Origin: a virus
DNA: 64,000 nucleotides
Strand: one strand, 5' to 3'
IMG/VR virus record: IMGVR_UViG_3300050821_002494
Coordinates: 1 to 64,000 of that record
Below are positions 52,178 to 60,181 of the stretch, piece by piece. The notes under the pieces were generated by a model. It searched no databases. It worked only from the letters and a program-made list of their open reading frames with translations, and was not told the DNA's origin. A program made the translations under genes and the position numbers. Positions within the stretch are counted from its first letter, which is position 1, and each line of letters opens with the position of its first letter.

Positions 52178-52914
52178 TGGACTTCATCGAATTCCCCAAG
52201 ATCGCGCGCCTGAGCCGCGATATCGTGATCACCGAGAAGCTCGACGGCACGAACGCACAGGTGCTGATCATGCCTGACGACACCGGCGGCGTAGCTTATA
52301 GCGGCGCGGCCGACGAGCGCGTCGCCACCGTTGGCAACTACCTTGTGTTTGCCGGCTCTCGCTCCCGCTGGGTGACGCCGGAGCAGGACAACTACGGCTT
52401 CGCGGCGTGGGTCCGGGAGCATGCCTACGAGCTGTTCGACGCCCTCGGCGAGGGGCAGCACTTCGGCGAGTGGTGGGGGCGGGGTATCCAGCGCAACTAC
52501 TCCCAGACGGAGCGCCACTTCTCGCTCTTCAACACGAAGCGCTGGGGCACGCACTACAACGATAAGGGCCGCGTCGGTCCCTGCCGTGTTGTGCCTACGC
52601 TCTACAAGGGCCCTCTCGAAGACCACGGCGTGATGAAGGGCCTACGCTTCGCGATGACGCAGCTGCAGAACGGGGGCTCTGCGGCGGCGCCGGGCTTCAT
52701 GAAGCCCGAGGGCGTGGTGATATATCATCCTCAGGGCAACGTCCTCTTCAAGAAGACGCTGGAGAAGGACGAGGAGCCGAAGAGTAAGGCCTCTGCACTT
52801 GGTGAACTATTGACTATGCCATTCCCCACTCGTGACCAACTAGAGAAGATGGCTCAACAGGTCGCGGATGACGAGTGGCCCGGTGCCACACAGGCGGCGG
52901 AGGGCGGACGATGA
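52177..52914 (+). CDS. RNA ligase (nucleotidyltransferase superfamily, Rnl2-like)
   Basis: 245 aa. Motif I is KLDGTN at about 21-26 (VITEKLDGTNAQVLI). Motif III-like: GEWWGRGIQRNYSQTE. IIIa: HFSLFNTKRWG. Motif IV: MKPEGVVIYHP. Motif V: LFKKTLEKDEEP. It would seal RNA (or nicked nucleic acid) ends after covalent AMP attachment to Lys. Repair of cleaved RNA is one possible role. No partner kinase gene was noticed. Confidence 0.7.
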   Translation: MDFIEFPKIARLSRDIVITEKLDGTNAQVLIMPDDTGGVAYSGAADERVATVGNYLVFAGSRSRWVTPEQDNYGFAAWVREHAYELFDALGEGQHFGEWWGRGIQRNYSQTERHFSLFNTKRWGTHYNDKGRVGPCRVVPTLYKGPLEDHGVMKGLRFAMTQLQNGGSAAAPGFMKPEGVVIYHPQGNVLFKKTLEKDEEPKSKASALGELLTMPFPTRDQLEKMAQQVADDEWPGATQAAEGGR

Positions 52915-53123
52915 GGATAGAGGGCATGGAGCTGCCGTCACCACACGACATCGCGCTAGCCAACTTCGAGGATGTCATGAAGAACGGCAGCTTTCGCCAG
53001 AAGGAGGCGCTGTGCATGGTTTTGTCTCACATGGCTCGCCTCAATGTCGGGCCGCGCTGTGCGCCGATGGCCAAGGGCATAGCTGACTACTGGCTGGCAG
53101 TGCAGAGCGGCGATATCAAATGA
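52911..53123 (+). CDS. Small protein ahead of DNA polymerase
   Basis: 70 aa: ELPSPHDIALANFEDVMKNG, FRQKEALCMVLSHMARLNVG. Helical. Overlaps polymerase ATG. Unknown. Confidence 0.5.
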   Translation: MRIEGMELPSPHDIALANFEDVMKNGSFRQKEALCMVLSHMARLNVGPRCAPMAKGIADYWLAVQSGDIK

Positions 53124-55069
53124 TCCTCAAGGGCCTCGTAGGCAACTTCACGCTCGATCTCCCGGAGCCGGCGCGCAAGATCAGGATCGCGCCGGCCGAC
53201 TGGAAGCCGATTAACGACTACCCCGAGCTGCACGGCTTCGTGGGGCTCGACACCGAGACCGATGATCCCGGCCTAGCCGGCGGCCTCGGTTCGTCGTGGG
53301 CGCGCGAGGGCGAGGGCTCCATCTGCGGCTTCTCTATCGCACAGCGCGGCATCGAGCCCTTCTATGTAGGCCTCAATCACGCCGGAGGAAACAGTGACCC
53401 AGTCAAGGCCCTCAGCTGGCTCAAGCATCAGGCAGCCAAGCCCGACGTCACGTTCGTTTACGCCAACGCCATCTACGATCTTGGCTGGCTACGCCGCAAT
53501 GGTATCGTCCCGGCGAATGCACCGATTGATGTTCAGGGCATGGCTGCGCTACTGGACAGCGAGCGATACAGCTACTCCCTCGACGCGCTCATGTGGGAGT
53601 TCCTCCAGCGCCGCAAGTCGACGGACGGACTGAAGGGGCGCGCTCGTGAGTATGGCATCATGAACCCCTACCTCCACATGCTGCGGCTGCCTGCGTGGGA
53701 CGTCGCGCCCTACGCCGTAGACGACGTCGTCGGCACACTCGATCTCTACTATCACCTGATGCCGATGATCGAGGAGCAAGACCTCGTGCGCCTCCTGAAG
53801 GTCGAGAGCGGCAACCTGCTGGTGGCGCTCGATCTGCGGTGGAACGGGGTCCGCGTCGATATGGACAAGCTCAATGACGTCCACAACCTCTTCAAGGGCA
53901 AGCGCGACGGCGCCATCGACGAGATCAAGAGACTGACCGGCGTCGCCATCGGCGTGAACGACACTACCTCCATCGCTCGCGCCCTGCAGGCCGAGAACTC
54001 CGGCGTCGAGATCGAGTACACCAGCAAGGGCGTCCCGGCGGTGCGTGTGGGCCTTCTGGACGCCCTAGGGACGCCTGTGGCGGGGCTGGTACGCGAGGCC
54101 CGCCAGTACGAGAAAGCGATTGGTACGACGCTTATGGGCCTCCAGCACTACGTTGGCCGCGACGGCAGGGTCCACGGCGAATTTCACCCACTGAGGAGAA
54201 GCCGCGATGAAGACAAAGGTGAAGGTAAGGGCACGCAAGGCGTCGGCCCGGGACGTTACGCGTCGAGCAACCCCAACCTCCAAAACATCCCGCGTCGCGT
54301 CCCGGAGATCGCCGTCCCCATCCGCGAGTGCTTCCTCCCGGAGGAAGGCGAGCGCTGGGCGAAGCTCGACTACTCCAGCCAAGAGCCGCGCCTTGCGACG
54401 CACTTTGCGTACTTGGCCGGACTTGCAGGGGCTGATGCGATGGTGGGACGCTATCGCGAAACGCCCGGGCTTTCTCTCCACAAAGAGACTGCCAAGCTCA
54501 TGGGCCTCGAAAACTACGACAAAGCCAAGATCATCAACCTCGCCATCCTCTATGGAGCGGGCGGAGCCAACATTGCCGGGCAGCTTGGCCTCCCGACGAA
54601 AGTCATCACGACGCGCTCGGGCCGCGAGCTTGAGGTAGCGGGCGACGAGGCGCAGGCGCTGATGGACCTCCACTTCAAGTCGCTGCCGTGGATCAAGAAA
54701 CTGCAGGAGCTTGCGAAGTACCGCGCCGAGACGAGAGGCTACGTCACCTCGATCCTTGGGCGCCGCCAGCGCTTCGACCGCAAGTTCGCCGACGGCCGCC
54801 GAATGTGGACGCATAAGGCCCTCAATTGGGTGATCCAGCCCTCGGCGGCCGACCAGATGAAGGTCGCCCTCGTTGGCATGAGAGACGCAGGCGTCAACCC
54901 CCTTGTAGTAGTCCACGACGATGCCAATATCTCCATCCCACAGGGCGAGGCGGGCGACCGCCTCCTCAAACAGACGAACGACATCATGGTCCACGCCATC
55001 GAGTTGGTGGTGCCCACGGTGGTGGACGCCTCGGTTGGCGACAACTGGGGCGACGTCAGCAAGAAATAG
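53120..55069 (+). CDS. Family A DNA polymerase with 3'-5' exonuclease
   Basis: 649 aa. Exonuclease: GFVGLDTETDDPGL, VTFVYANAIYDLGWL, YAVDDVVGTLDLY. Polymerase: motif A AKLDYSSQEPRLATH, motif B NLAILYGAGGANIAGQLG, motif C VVVHDDANISI. Full-length and without a 5' nuclease domain, as in T7-type enzymes. Motif A reads DYSSQEPR rather than the usual DYSQIELR, and motif C HDD replaces HDE. It copies the phage genome. Confidence 0.85.
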   Translation: MILKGLVGNFTLDLPEPARKIRIAPADWKPINDYPELHGFVGLDTETDDPGLAGGLGSSWAREGEGSICGFSIAQRGIEPFYVGLNHAGGNSDPVKALSWLKHQAAKPDVTFVYANAIYDLGWLRRNGIVPANAPIDVQGMAALLDSERYSYSLDALMWEFLQRRKSTDGLKGRAREYGIMNPYLHMLRLPAWDVAPYAVDDVVGTLDLYYHLMPMIEEQDLVRLLKVESGNLLVALDLRWNGVRVDMDKLNDVHNLFKGKRDGAIDEIKRLTGVAIGVNDTTSIARALQAENSGVEIEYTSKGVPAVRVGLLDALGTPVAGLVREARQYEKAIGTTLMGLQHYVGRDGRVHGEFHPLRRSRDEDKGEGKGTQGVGPGRYASSNPNLQNIPRRVPEIAVPIRECFLPEEGERWAKLDYSSQEPRLATHFAYLAGLAGADAMVGRYRETPGLSLHKETAKLMGLENYDKAKIINLAILYGAGGANIAGQLGLPTKVITTRSGRELEVAGDEAQALMDLHFKSLPWIKKLQELAKYRAETRGYVTSILGRRQRFDRKFADGRRMWTHKALNWVIQPSAADQMKVALVGMRDAGVNPLVVVHDDANISIPQGEAGDRLLKQTNDIMVHAIELVVPTVVDASVGDNWGDVSKK

Positions 55070-55079
55070 GAGCACGAAG

Positions 55080-55277
55080 ATGGCTAAGGATTTTGAAGAC
55101 ATCGAGATCGATATGGATGACTACGAGCTGCTGGAGCGCCGCAAGGCGGCTTTGACCGCAGCGATCACCTATACCTCTCAGTGGCATGCGCCGCCGTCGC
55201 CGCTCGAAGTCACCACAGTCGCCTCTCAGTTTGAGGCGTGGCTGAACCGGAAGGAGAAGTCAGATGGAAACGATTAG
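55080..55277 (+). CDS. Small acidic protein
   Basis: 65 aa: FEDIEIDMDDYELLERRKAA, VTTVASQFEAWLNRKEKSDG. Helical. AGGAGCACGAAG before ATG. Unknown. Confidence 0.5.
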   Translation: MAKDFEDIEIDMDDYELLERRKAALTAAITYTSQWHAPPSPLEVTTVASQFEAWLNRKEKSDGND

Positions 55278-55575
55278 GAAGAACCTCACCGAGGCCGAGA
55301 TCAAGGCTCGCTCGCGGGCCCGCATGCTCGACGCCGCGCGGCTCTACGCCAAGGCCGACCGCACCGACCCCTTCGCGATGATGCGGATGGTCACCCACAT
55401 CGACAACGGCGTCGCGTCGGTGCATCGCTCCGCGAACGCGGAGTATGAGCTGTCCCCGGGCCCGGCCTTCTACAACGCCGAGCAGCACCGCGAGCAGTAT
55501 CAGGTCTTCCAGCACGGCAGCACGACACCCGTGACTGTCGACCGCGTCGTCTATCGCAACGTGGTGCGGCCGTGA
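55264..55575 (+). CDS. Protein of unknown function
   Basis: 103 aa: KNLTEAEIKARSRARMLDAA, DPFAMMRMVTHIDNGVASVH, AEQHREQYQVFQHGSTTPVT. Mixed fold. Unknown. Confidence 0.5.
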   Translation: METIRKNLTEAEIKARSRARMLDAARLYAKADRTDPFAMMRMVTHIDNGVASVHRSANAEYELSPGPAFYNAEQHREQYQVFQHGSTTPVTVDRVVYRNVVRP

Positions 55576-55790
55576 GCTGGTTTACTGGAGCACTGTTGCT
55601 CCTCCTAGCGGCTGCGCTGTTGTTCCCTATTCCCAGTGGCGGCCGCAACGTGTCCGATGGAAACCGCGAGCTGGCGCTGCGGTGCAACCAACTGGGCGGC
55701 ACCGTGACCCGCGCCTACGTCTATGCAGACGACAACGAGAGCTACGTCTGTCTGAAGGCAGAACAGCTTCATCCGCCGGGCTGGCGATGA
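55572..55790 (+). CDS. Small exported or membrane-anchored protein
   Basis: 72 aa from GTG. WFTGALLLLLAAALLFPIPS is a signal-like helix, then RCNQLGGTVTRAYVYADDNE and YVCLKAEQ with two cysteines for a possible disulfide. Likely faces the periplasm. Unknown. Confidence 0.5.
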   Translation: MSWFTGALLLLLAAALLFPIPSGGRNVSDGNRELALRCNQLGGTVTRAYVYADDNESYVCLKAEQLHPPGWR

Positions 55791-55933
55791 ACAAGGGCCT
55801 GACGTGGGAGGCCCTCTGGCAGCTGCTGGCCCTCGCATGCGCTATACCGTCATTTCAGAAGAGGGAGGAGCCATGTCCATCATCAACGCCGACGCCAAGC
55901 ACCTCGAAGACCTCGTCAGAGAGTGGGCCTTAG
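55787..55933 (+). CDS. Possible small protein, weak evidence
   Basis: 48 aa from an ATG overlapping the previous TGA: NKGLTWEALWQLLALACAIP is a plausible helix. The C-terminal half is Ser/Thr/Pro-rich and overlaps the next gene, so it may be shadow sequence. Confidence 0.3.
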   Translation: MNKGLTWEALWQLLALACAIPSFQKREEPCPSSTPTPSTSKTSSESGP

Positions 55934-56037
55934 CGCGACGAGCGTGGCTGATCAACATCGACGAAGCTTATGGTAAATTCACCGACGCCGAGATCAGGCT
56001 AGGTGCATTCGCTCAAGAGCTTGGGTTGCTCGTATGA
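55873..56037 (+). CDS. Small helical protein
   Basis: 54 aa after GGGAGGAGCC: IINADAKHLEDLVREWALAR, DAEIRLGAFAQELGLLV. Unknown. Confidence 0.5.
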   Translation: MSIINADAKHLEDLVREWALARRAWLINIDEAYGKFTDAEIRLGAFAQELGLLV

Positions 56038-56150
56038 CCGAGCTGGCGAAAGCCATCGTGTTCGAGGCCGCGTACCAATACTGGCACGCGGTCTGTGGGT
56101 CACCCACGCGCGAGGTCTACATGCGTTCGTTTCTACAGCGAGGGAAATGA
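56034..56150 (+). CDS. Tiny protein before the helicase
   Basis: 38 aa: TELAKAIVFEAAYQYWHAVC, PTREVYMRSFLQRGK. ATGA overlaps on both sides support translation. Unknown. Confidence 0.45.
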   Translation: MTELAKAIVFEAAYQYWHAVCGSPTREVYMRSFLQRGK

Positions 56151-57901
56151 CAATCACCGTAGACGTCCAGCCCAATGCGGCTAGGATTGCGGGCCTCGAC
56201 CCGCTCGCGCTAAACGACTTGTTGATGGAAGCCCCGGAGCCGCCTCCTCCGGGGTTTGGTGCGTTGAGGCCGGTCACCTCGAACCTGCTGTACCTCTTCG
56301 AGAGGCTCCCGGGCGCCTTCTTCGATGACCCCGGCGGCTTGCTCATGCAGGCCCGCGCGCACCGCTTCATCGAGCGGCTGCACCGCGAGGAGCCCGGCGA
56401 CTACGAGAGGGACTGGCCGTTCAAAGTCACCCCGCTGCCGTATCAGCTGAAGGTCTTCACAGTCGCACGCAAGCTACAGCACTTCGCGCTCGCACCTACG
56501 GCGCCCGGCACCGGCAAGTCTAAGATGGTGATCGACATTGCTGCCGACAAATTCATGCGTGGTGAGATCGACTGCGTTGCAGTCATCTGTTCACCCCGTG
56601 GCGTGGCCCGCCAGTGGGTCAATAGAGCGATCCCGGAGCATATCACCGACAAGGTCCGGTGGTCGGCGGACTTCTGGCGCGCGACGAAGAAGCACTACGA
56701 CGTGGCGTATCCTAACACGAAGGTGTTGCGGTGGATGACGTTTCCCATAGAGGCTTTCTCGGGTACGACCGGCGCAGCGGCGGCCGCCCTAACGGCCTTC
56801 ATGCAGTCCGGCCGTTGCTTGCTCGTGGAAGACGAAAGCTCCCGCATCAAGGACCCCAAGGCTAAGCGCACGAAGGCACTCATAGGCGAGTGGAAGAGAG
56901 GCAAGCACGTTCCGGGCCTCGCGGAGATGGCGACGTGTAGAGCCATCCTCACTGGGACGCCGATCACGAAGGGCATCGAAGACCTCTGGGCGCAGTACGA
57001 ATTCGTCGACCCCCTGATCCTCGGCATGAGCAACTACAAGGCCTTCGAGGCGCGCTACTGCGTGCTGGTGCCGGCCTTCTGGCGTGCGCCCGCGTGGCAG
57101 ACCAAGGTCGCGGGCTACCGCAACACCGAGGAGTTCATCCGCAAGATCGCACCCGTTACCTTCGTCGTGCCTAAGGACGTCCTAGGGCTGCCGCCTAAGA
57201 GCTACGAGACCATCCCGGTGGAGCTGACGAAGGAGCAGCGGGCCGCCTACAAGGTGCTCCACAAGGGCACCGTGGAGGCCCTGAGAGATATGGGCATAGC
57301 GAACCCGAAGATCGCGATGACCAAGCTCACGCGCCTGCAGCAGCTGCTCTGCGGCCGCATTTACGCCCCCGGCGAGACGCTCGAAGAGCCGCCTGTCCTG
57401 AAGTCCATCCCGTCCAACCGCATCTCGACGCTGACGCAGTACATCGACGACAACGCACGCGACCGACCGACGATTGTCTGGTCTCGCTTCACGGCCGACA
57501 TCGAGGAGATCGCGGCGGCGCTGCGCAAGATGGGCCGTAACCCCGTTACCTACTATGGAGGCACAGATGACGACGCAAGAGACGCCGCAGTCGAAGCCAT
57601 CCGCCGAGGAGTTGCTACAGACTTTGTCGCGAACCCTGCTTGCGCGGGCATGGGCATCGACGGACTTCAGGAGACGGTCGAGCTGGCCATCTACTATACT
57701 AACTCGTTTAACCGTGAGCACAGATGGCAATCCGAGGATCGAATTCATCGACTGGGAATGTGTGGCACGGCCCTCTACGCTGACATGGTCGCACCCGGTA
57801 CCGTAGACGAGCTGCCACTCGCGGCCTTCAAGACGACGGCCGACTTGATCCAGTCACTGATGGATCGCCCAGAGATGATCCCCTATTTGAATGAGGACTG
57901 A
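56147..57901 (+). CDS. SNF2-type helicase/ATPase
   Basis: 584 aa from the ATG overlapping the 38-aa stop. Motif I: APTAPGTGKSKMVIDIAADK. Motif II-like: CLLVEDESSRIKDPKAKRTK. Motif III: RAILTGTPITKGIEDLWAQY. C-terminal domain: TIVWSRFTADIEEIAAALRK and HRWQSEDRIHRLGM (motif VI). This is the SNF2/DEAD-type layout used by phage replication or recombination helicases. It follows polymerase and precedes a nuclease-like gene. Confidence 0.75.
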   Translation: MTITVDVQPNAARIAGLDPLALNDLLMEAPEPPPPGFGALRPVTSNLLYLFERLPGAFFDDPGGLLMQARAHRFIERLHREEPGDYERDWPFKVTPLPYQLKVFTVARKLQHFALAPTAPGTGKSKMVIDIAADKFMRGEIDCVAVICSPRGVARQWVNRAIPEHITDKVRWSADFWRATKKHYDVAYPNTKVLRWMTFPIEAFSGTTGAAAAALTAFMQSGRCLLVEDESSRIKDPKAKRTKALIGEWKRGKHVPGLAEMATCRAILTGTPITKGIEDLWAQYEFVDPLILGMSNYKAFEARYCVLVPAFWRAPAWQTKVAGYRNTEEFIRKIAPVTFVVPKDVLGLPPKSYETIPVELTKEQRAAYKVLHKGTVEALRDMGIANPKIAMTKLTRLQQLLCGRIYAPGETLEEPPVLKSIPSNRISTLTQYIDDNARDRPTIVWSRFTADIEEIAAALRKMGRNPVTYYGGTDDDARDAAVEAIRRGVATDFVANPACAGMGIDGLQETVELAIYYTNSFNREHRWQSEDRIHRLGMCGTALYADMVAPGTVDELPLAAFKTTADLIQSLMDRPEMIPYLNED

Positions 57902-57902
57902 C

Positions 57903-58259
57903 ATGGCCGGCTTCAAGGACGAGAAGGAGATGTGGCAGTACCAGTCGAAGAAGTTCGTTGGAAAGTGGGACCGCTACGAGCTGTTCATGCCGAGCGGTCA
58001 CCCCGACGTGAAGGGCTCCTACCTGAAGGACATCTACTACGTCGAGAACAAGGTCGGGACGCCCAGCTACAACTCCCTCGAAGAGAGCCAGAAGGAGTAC
58101 CTGAACTGGCTCGTCGAGTGTCACCAGAGGGTCTACATCTGCTGGGGCAGCGCGACCGAGAAGTCGCTGCGGTTCACGTTGCTGCACCACGACTTCCTGC
58201 TGTTCCCCATCGTCACCTTCGTTGTGCCGCCCTTCTTCACGGGCAAGGTCACCCGCTAG
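57903..58259 (+). CDS. PD-(D/E)XK-like nuclease (VRR-type candidate)
   Basis: 118 aa from the ATG at 57903. SGHPDVKGSYLKDIYYVENK VG holds a D...ExK core, then SYNSLEESQKEYLNWLVECH and QRVYICWG. This is the build of small phage resolvase/recombination nucleases. Substrate unknown; branched DNA is likely in this context. Confidence 0.6.
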   Translation: MAGFKDEKEMWQYQSKKFVGKWDRYELFMPSGHPDVKGSYLKDIYYVENKVGTPSYNSLEESQKEYLNWLVECHQRVYICWGSATEKSLRFTLLHHDFLLFPIVTFVVPPFFTGKVTR

Positions 58260-58294
58260 ACAAAGCCGACAGGATCGCGTTACCATCGGATATG

Positions 58295-58349
58295 TGGGGT
58301 ACCGTAGCGCTCGCGGCTTAGGGAGGGATGCGACCTCCCGCCCCAGCCA
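58295..58349 (+). other. tRNA-3'-end-like fold
   Basis: A 5-bp stem GGAGG/CCTCC with a 7-nt loop is followed by seven acceptor-like bases, a G and CCA, and TGGGGT upstream can pair with GCCCCA. This copies the geometry of a tRNA 3' half. The loop GATGCGA is not a normal T-loop, and there is no room for an anticodon arm. It may be a tRNA relic or just a terminator. Confidence 0.35.
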
Positions 58350-58373
58350 TTCTCTAGCCTCCGAAGGAACCCC

Positions 58374-58709
58374 ATGAAGATCACCAACGCGACCCTCAAG
58401 AAGCTCGACGGCGTCGACCCGATCCAGAACTCCAGCAACCCGCCGGGCTATGAGCCCAAGACCGATGACCCCGTGCTGCTGATCTCCGACGTGGTCTCAA
58501 ACGTCTGCATGGCGCCGGTCCAGCAGGGCCACGCCCCCTACGATCCCTCGAAGGCGGCCGCCCGCTACAAGCTCGCGGTGGCGACCTTCAACCTCGCCGA
58601 GGGCGCGGAGTTCGAGGTGCCGGCGGAGATGGTGGTCGAGTTGGATCGCGACATCGCGCGCTGCTATCCGATCATCGTCGCCGGCCAGATGCATCTGCTG
58701 CTGAAGTAA
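58374..58709 (+). CDS. Protein of unknown function
   Basis: 111 aa: VLLISDVVSNVCMAPVQQGH, ARYKLAVATFNLAEGAEFEV, MVVELDRDIARCYPIIVAGQ. Mixed alpha/beta, two Cys. Unknown. Confidence 0.55.
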   Translation: MKITNATLKKLDGVDPIQNSSNPPGYEPKTDDPVLLISDVVSNVCMAPVQQGHAPYDPSKAAARYKLAVATFNLAEGAEFEVPAEMVVELDRDIARCYPIIVAGQMHLLLK

Positions 58710-59153
58710 ATGAGCCCGTGGTGGAAGGCGGCGTGGATTGCCTACGCCGTCCTCATCGTGGTCATCGTCAGCGCGTTCACGCTACTGGGCTGCGCTCCGA
58801 TCACAATCGAGGGCCCATTCGTTAACGACACCCCGATTGAGTGGAGTACGGCCTACGATCAGGCAGGCAACATATACCCCCTCGTCTGCCTAGGCCACAT
58901 CGAGGACGGCCTCGATGTGGACATTCAACCCGTCTCGCATGCGACGCTGCAGGCGATGCTGCCGCCGGGTACGCCGCCCTTCATTGAGCTGCGCGGTCAC
59001 TGGACGGGGCCCGCGAAGGGCTCCGTCCATAGAGACGGCACGATCCTGATCGACCGAGAGCTGACGCCGCATCTCTACAACGACGCCGTGAGGCACGAGA
59101 TGTGTCACGCGAAGATGTATCGCCTCACTGGCTCGGCGTCGTGGCACCCGTGA
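58710..59153 (+). CDS. Membrane-anchored HExxH metalloprotease-like protein
   Basis: 147 aa. AYAVLIVVIVSAFTLLGCAP is a hydrophobic start with a lipobox-like LLGC. RHEMCHAKMYRLTGSASWH ends the protein with HExxH and a second His. It would face the periplasm. It may process envelope or virion proteins; substrate unknown. Confidence 0.55.
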   Translation: MSPWWKAAWIAYAVLIVVIVSAFTLLGCAPITIEGPFVNDTPIEWSTAYDQAGNIYPLVCLGHIEDGLDVDIQPVSHATLQAMLPPGTPPFIELRGHWTGPAKGSVHRDGTILIDRELTPHLYNDAVRHEMCHAKMYRLTGSASWHP

Positions 59154-59365
59154 TCTACATCCTTCTGATCTTCGGCATGCACGGCACAGTCACCCCGGTC
59201 GAGATGTCCGGCCAGCTGGCGTGCGAACAAGCGAAGGCGGCCATCGTTGCCAATGGCCGCCTCAGTATCCAAGACGTGATGTGCATCCCGAAGTCGGTGC
59301 TACTTCCCGTACCGGATGCTAAGCTGCGTTCCAATCCAGCTGCCAACGGCGGCCGGGATCGCTAG
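59150..59365 (+). CDS. Small membrane/exported protein
   Basis: 71 aa from GTG: MIYILLIFGMHGTVTPVEMS, then CEQAKAAIVANGRLSIQDVM. Short hydrophobic start, two Cys. Its last 66 nt overlap the converging minus gene. Unknown. Confidence 0.5.
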   Translation: MIYILLIFGMHGTVTPVEMSGQLACEQAKAAIVANGRLSIQDVMCIPKSVLLPVPDAKLRSNPAANGGRDR

Positions 59366-59542
59366 CCAGTAGTCCGCGACTACATTCACCACCACGAAGA
59401 CGCCCACTAGGTAGAGCGCGACGGCCCAACAGCTGGCGCGATTGGCTGCTCGATCAGCGCACGACTTCGTGTATTCGCCGTAGCAGAAATCCAACACCGC
59501 CATCGCGACGCAGATCAGTGGTACAAGAATATAAATATCCAT
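59300..59542 (-). CDS. Conserved small phage membrane protein
   Basis: 80 aa from the ATG with AGGAGAGCC upstream. ILVPLICVAMAVLDFCYGEY TKSCADRAANRASCWAVALY and GTQLSIRYGK fit a family of small phage membrane proteins with a Y.EY.K motif and GT..s. end. Two or three helices. Role unknown. Confidence 0.6.
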   Translation of the reverse strand: MDIYILVPLICVAMAVLDFCYGEYTKSCADRAANRASCWAVALYLVGVFVVVNVVADYWLAIPAAVGSWIGTQLSIRYGK

Positions 59543-59715
59543 GGCTGGCTCTCCTCTAGTCGACCGAACTTGTTGCGTTGTAGACCGAGACGCGACGCCT
59601 GCTTGTCGGTGATCAGTACGGCGGGCGAGGTGTCGTAGCTGATGGCGCCACAGAGGGCGCACTTGAGGGCGTCGCTGCCTTCACGCAGAGCCTCCCAGTC
59701 GTGGCGACAGGTCAC
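59515..59715 (-). CDS. Small Cys protein
   Basis: 66 aa from GTG overlapping the previous TGA. TCRHDWEALREGSDALKCAL CG gives C...H....C..C, a small zinc site, then TDKQASRLGLQRNKFGRLEE. Unknown. Confidence 0.5.
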   Translation of the reverse strand: MTCRHDWEALREGSDALKCALCGAISYDTSPAVLITDKQASRLGLQRNKFGRLEESQPWIFIFLYH

Positions 59716-59816
59716 GGCTTGATCCTCCGCAAGAGGAAGTCGTTGATGTTCTGCGACCAAAACATTGGGCAATGCCAGTACAGTCGGTCGTGCATATCGA
59801 GCAGAAAGAACCACAT
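59712..59816 (-). CDS. Tiny aromatic protein
   Basis: 34 aa: WFFLLDMHDRLYWHCPMFWS QNINDFLLRRIKP. Very aromatic, with a basic end. ATG overlaps the previous stop. Possibly membrane-associated. Confidence 0.4.
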   Translation of the reverse strand: MWFFLLDMHDRLYWHCPMFWSQNINDFLLRRIKP

Positions 59817-60181
59817 CACTTGATCCCCCGAGCGGCGTGTAGCCGCATGATGGCCTTGTGCTCTTCGATGCCTAGCTGCTTGTCGCTCTCGGGCTCGCTG
59901 CCGCGCACATGCAGCGCGCACCAGATGACGTCGGCCAGCAGGAGATGGCATATCTCGTGGTAGGCGACGTCGCTGGGATGCATCGCGTCCTCTACGCCCA
60001 TGTTGTAGGTTATGGTGGCGTAGCGGGTCTCGCAGTCAAGGTCGGTTTCGGCCTCGTGCTGCTGATCAGGCGTGGCCTTCTCCACCTTGATGTGGATGAT
60101 CCAGTCGATCAGTCCGAAGGCCTGCTGCCAGCGGAGGCACTCGGTGCGGAAGAGTGCCGCCTCCTCGGGTTCAGTTTTCAC
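59816..60181 (-). CDS. HExxH zincin-like phage protein
   Basis: 121 aa. RWQQAFGLIDWIIHIKVEKA, ETRYATITYNMGVED, VAYHEICHLLLADV. The w...FgL.dW.i......A.i.......d.a.HEicHLLL layout is a known phage SprT/zincin-like family. Substrate unknown. Confidence 0.6.
   Translation of the reverse strand: MKTEPEEAALFRTECLRWQQAFGLIDWIIHIKVEKATPDQQHEAETDLDCETRYATITYNMGVEDAMHPSDVAYHEICHLLLADVIWCALHVRGSEPESDKQLGIEEHKAIMRLHAARGIK

Noticed and set aside
57474-57806. Second plus-strand ORF inside the helicase gene
   Set aside because: Out-of-frame shadow, Ser/Thr/Arg-rich, while the helicase frame keeps motif VI across the same bases.
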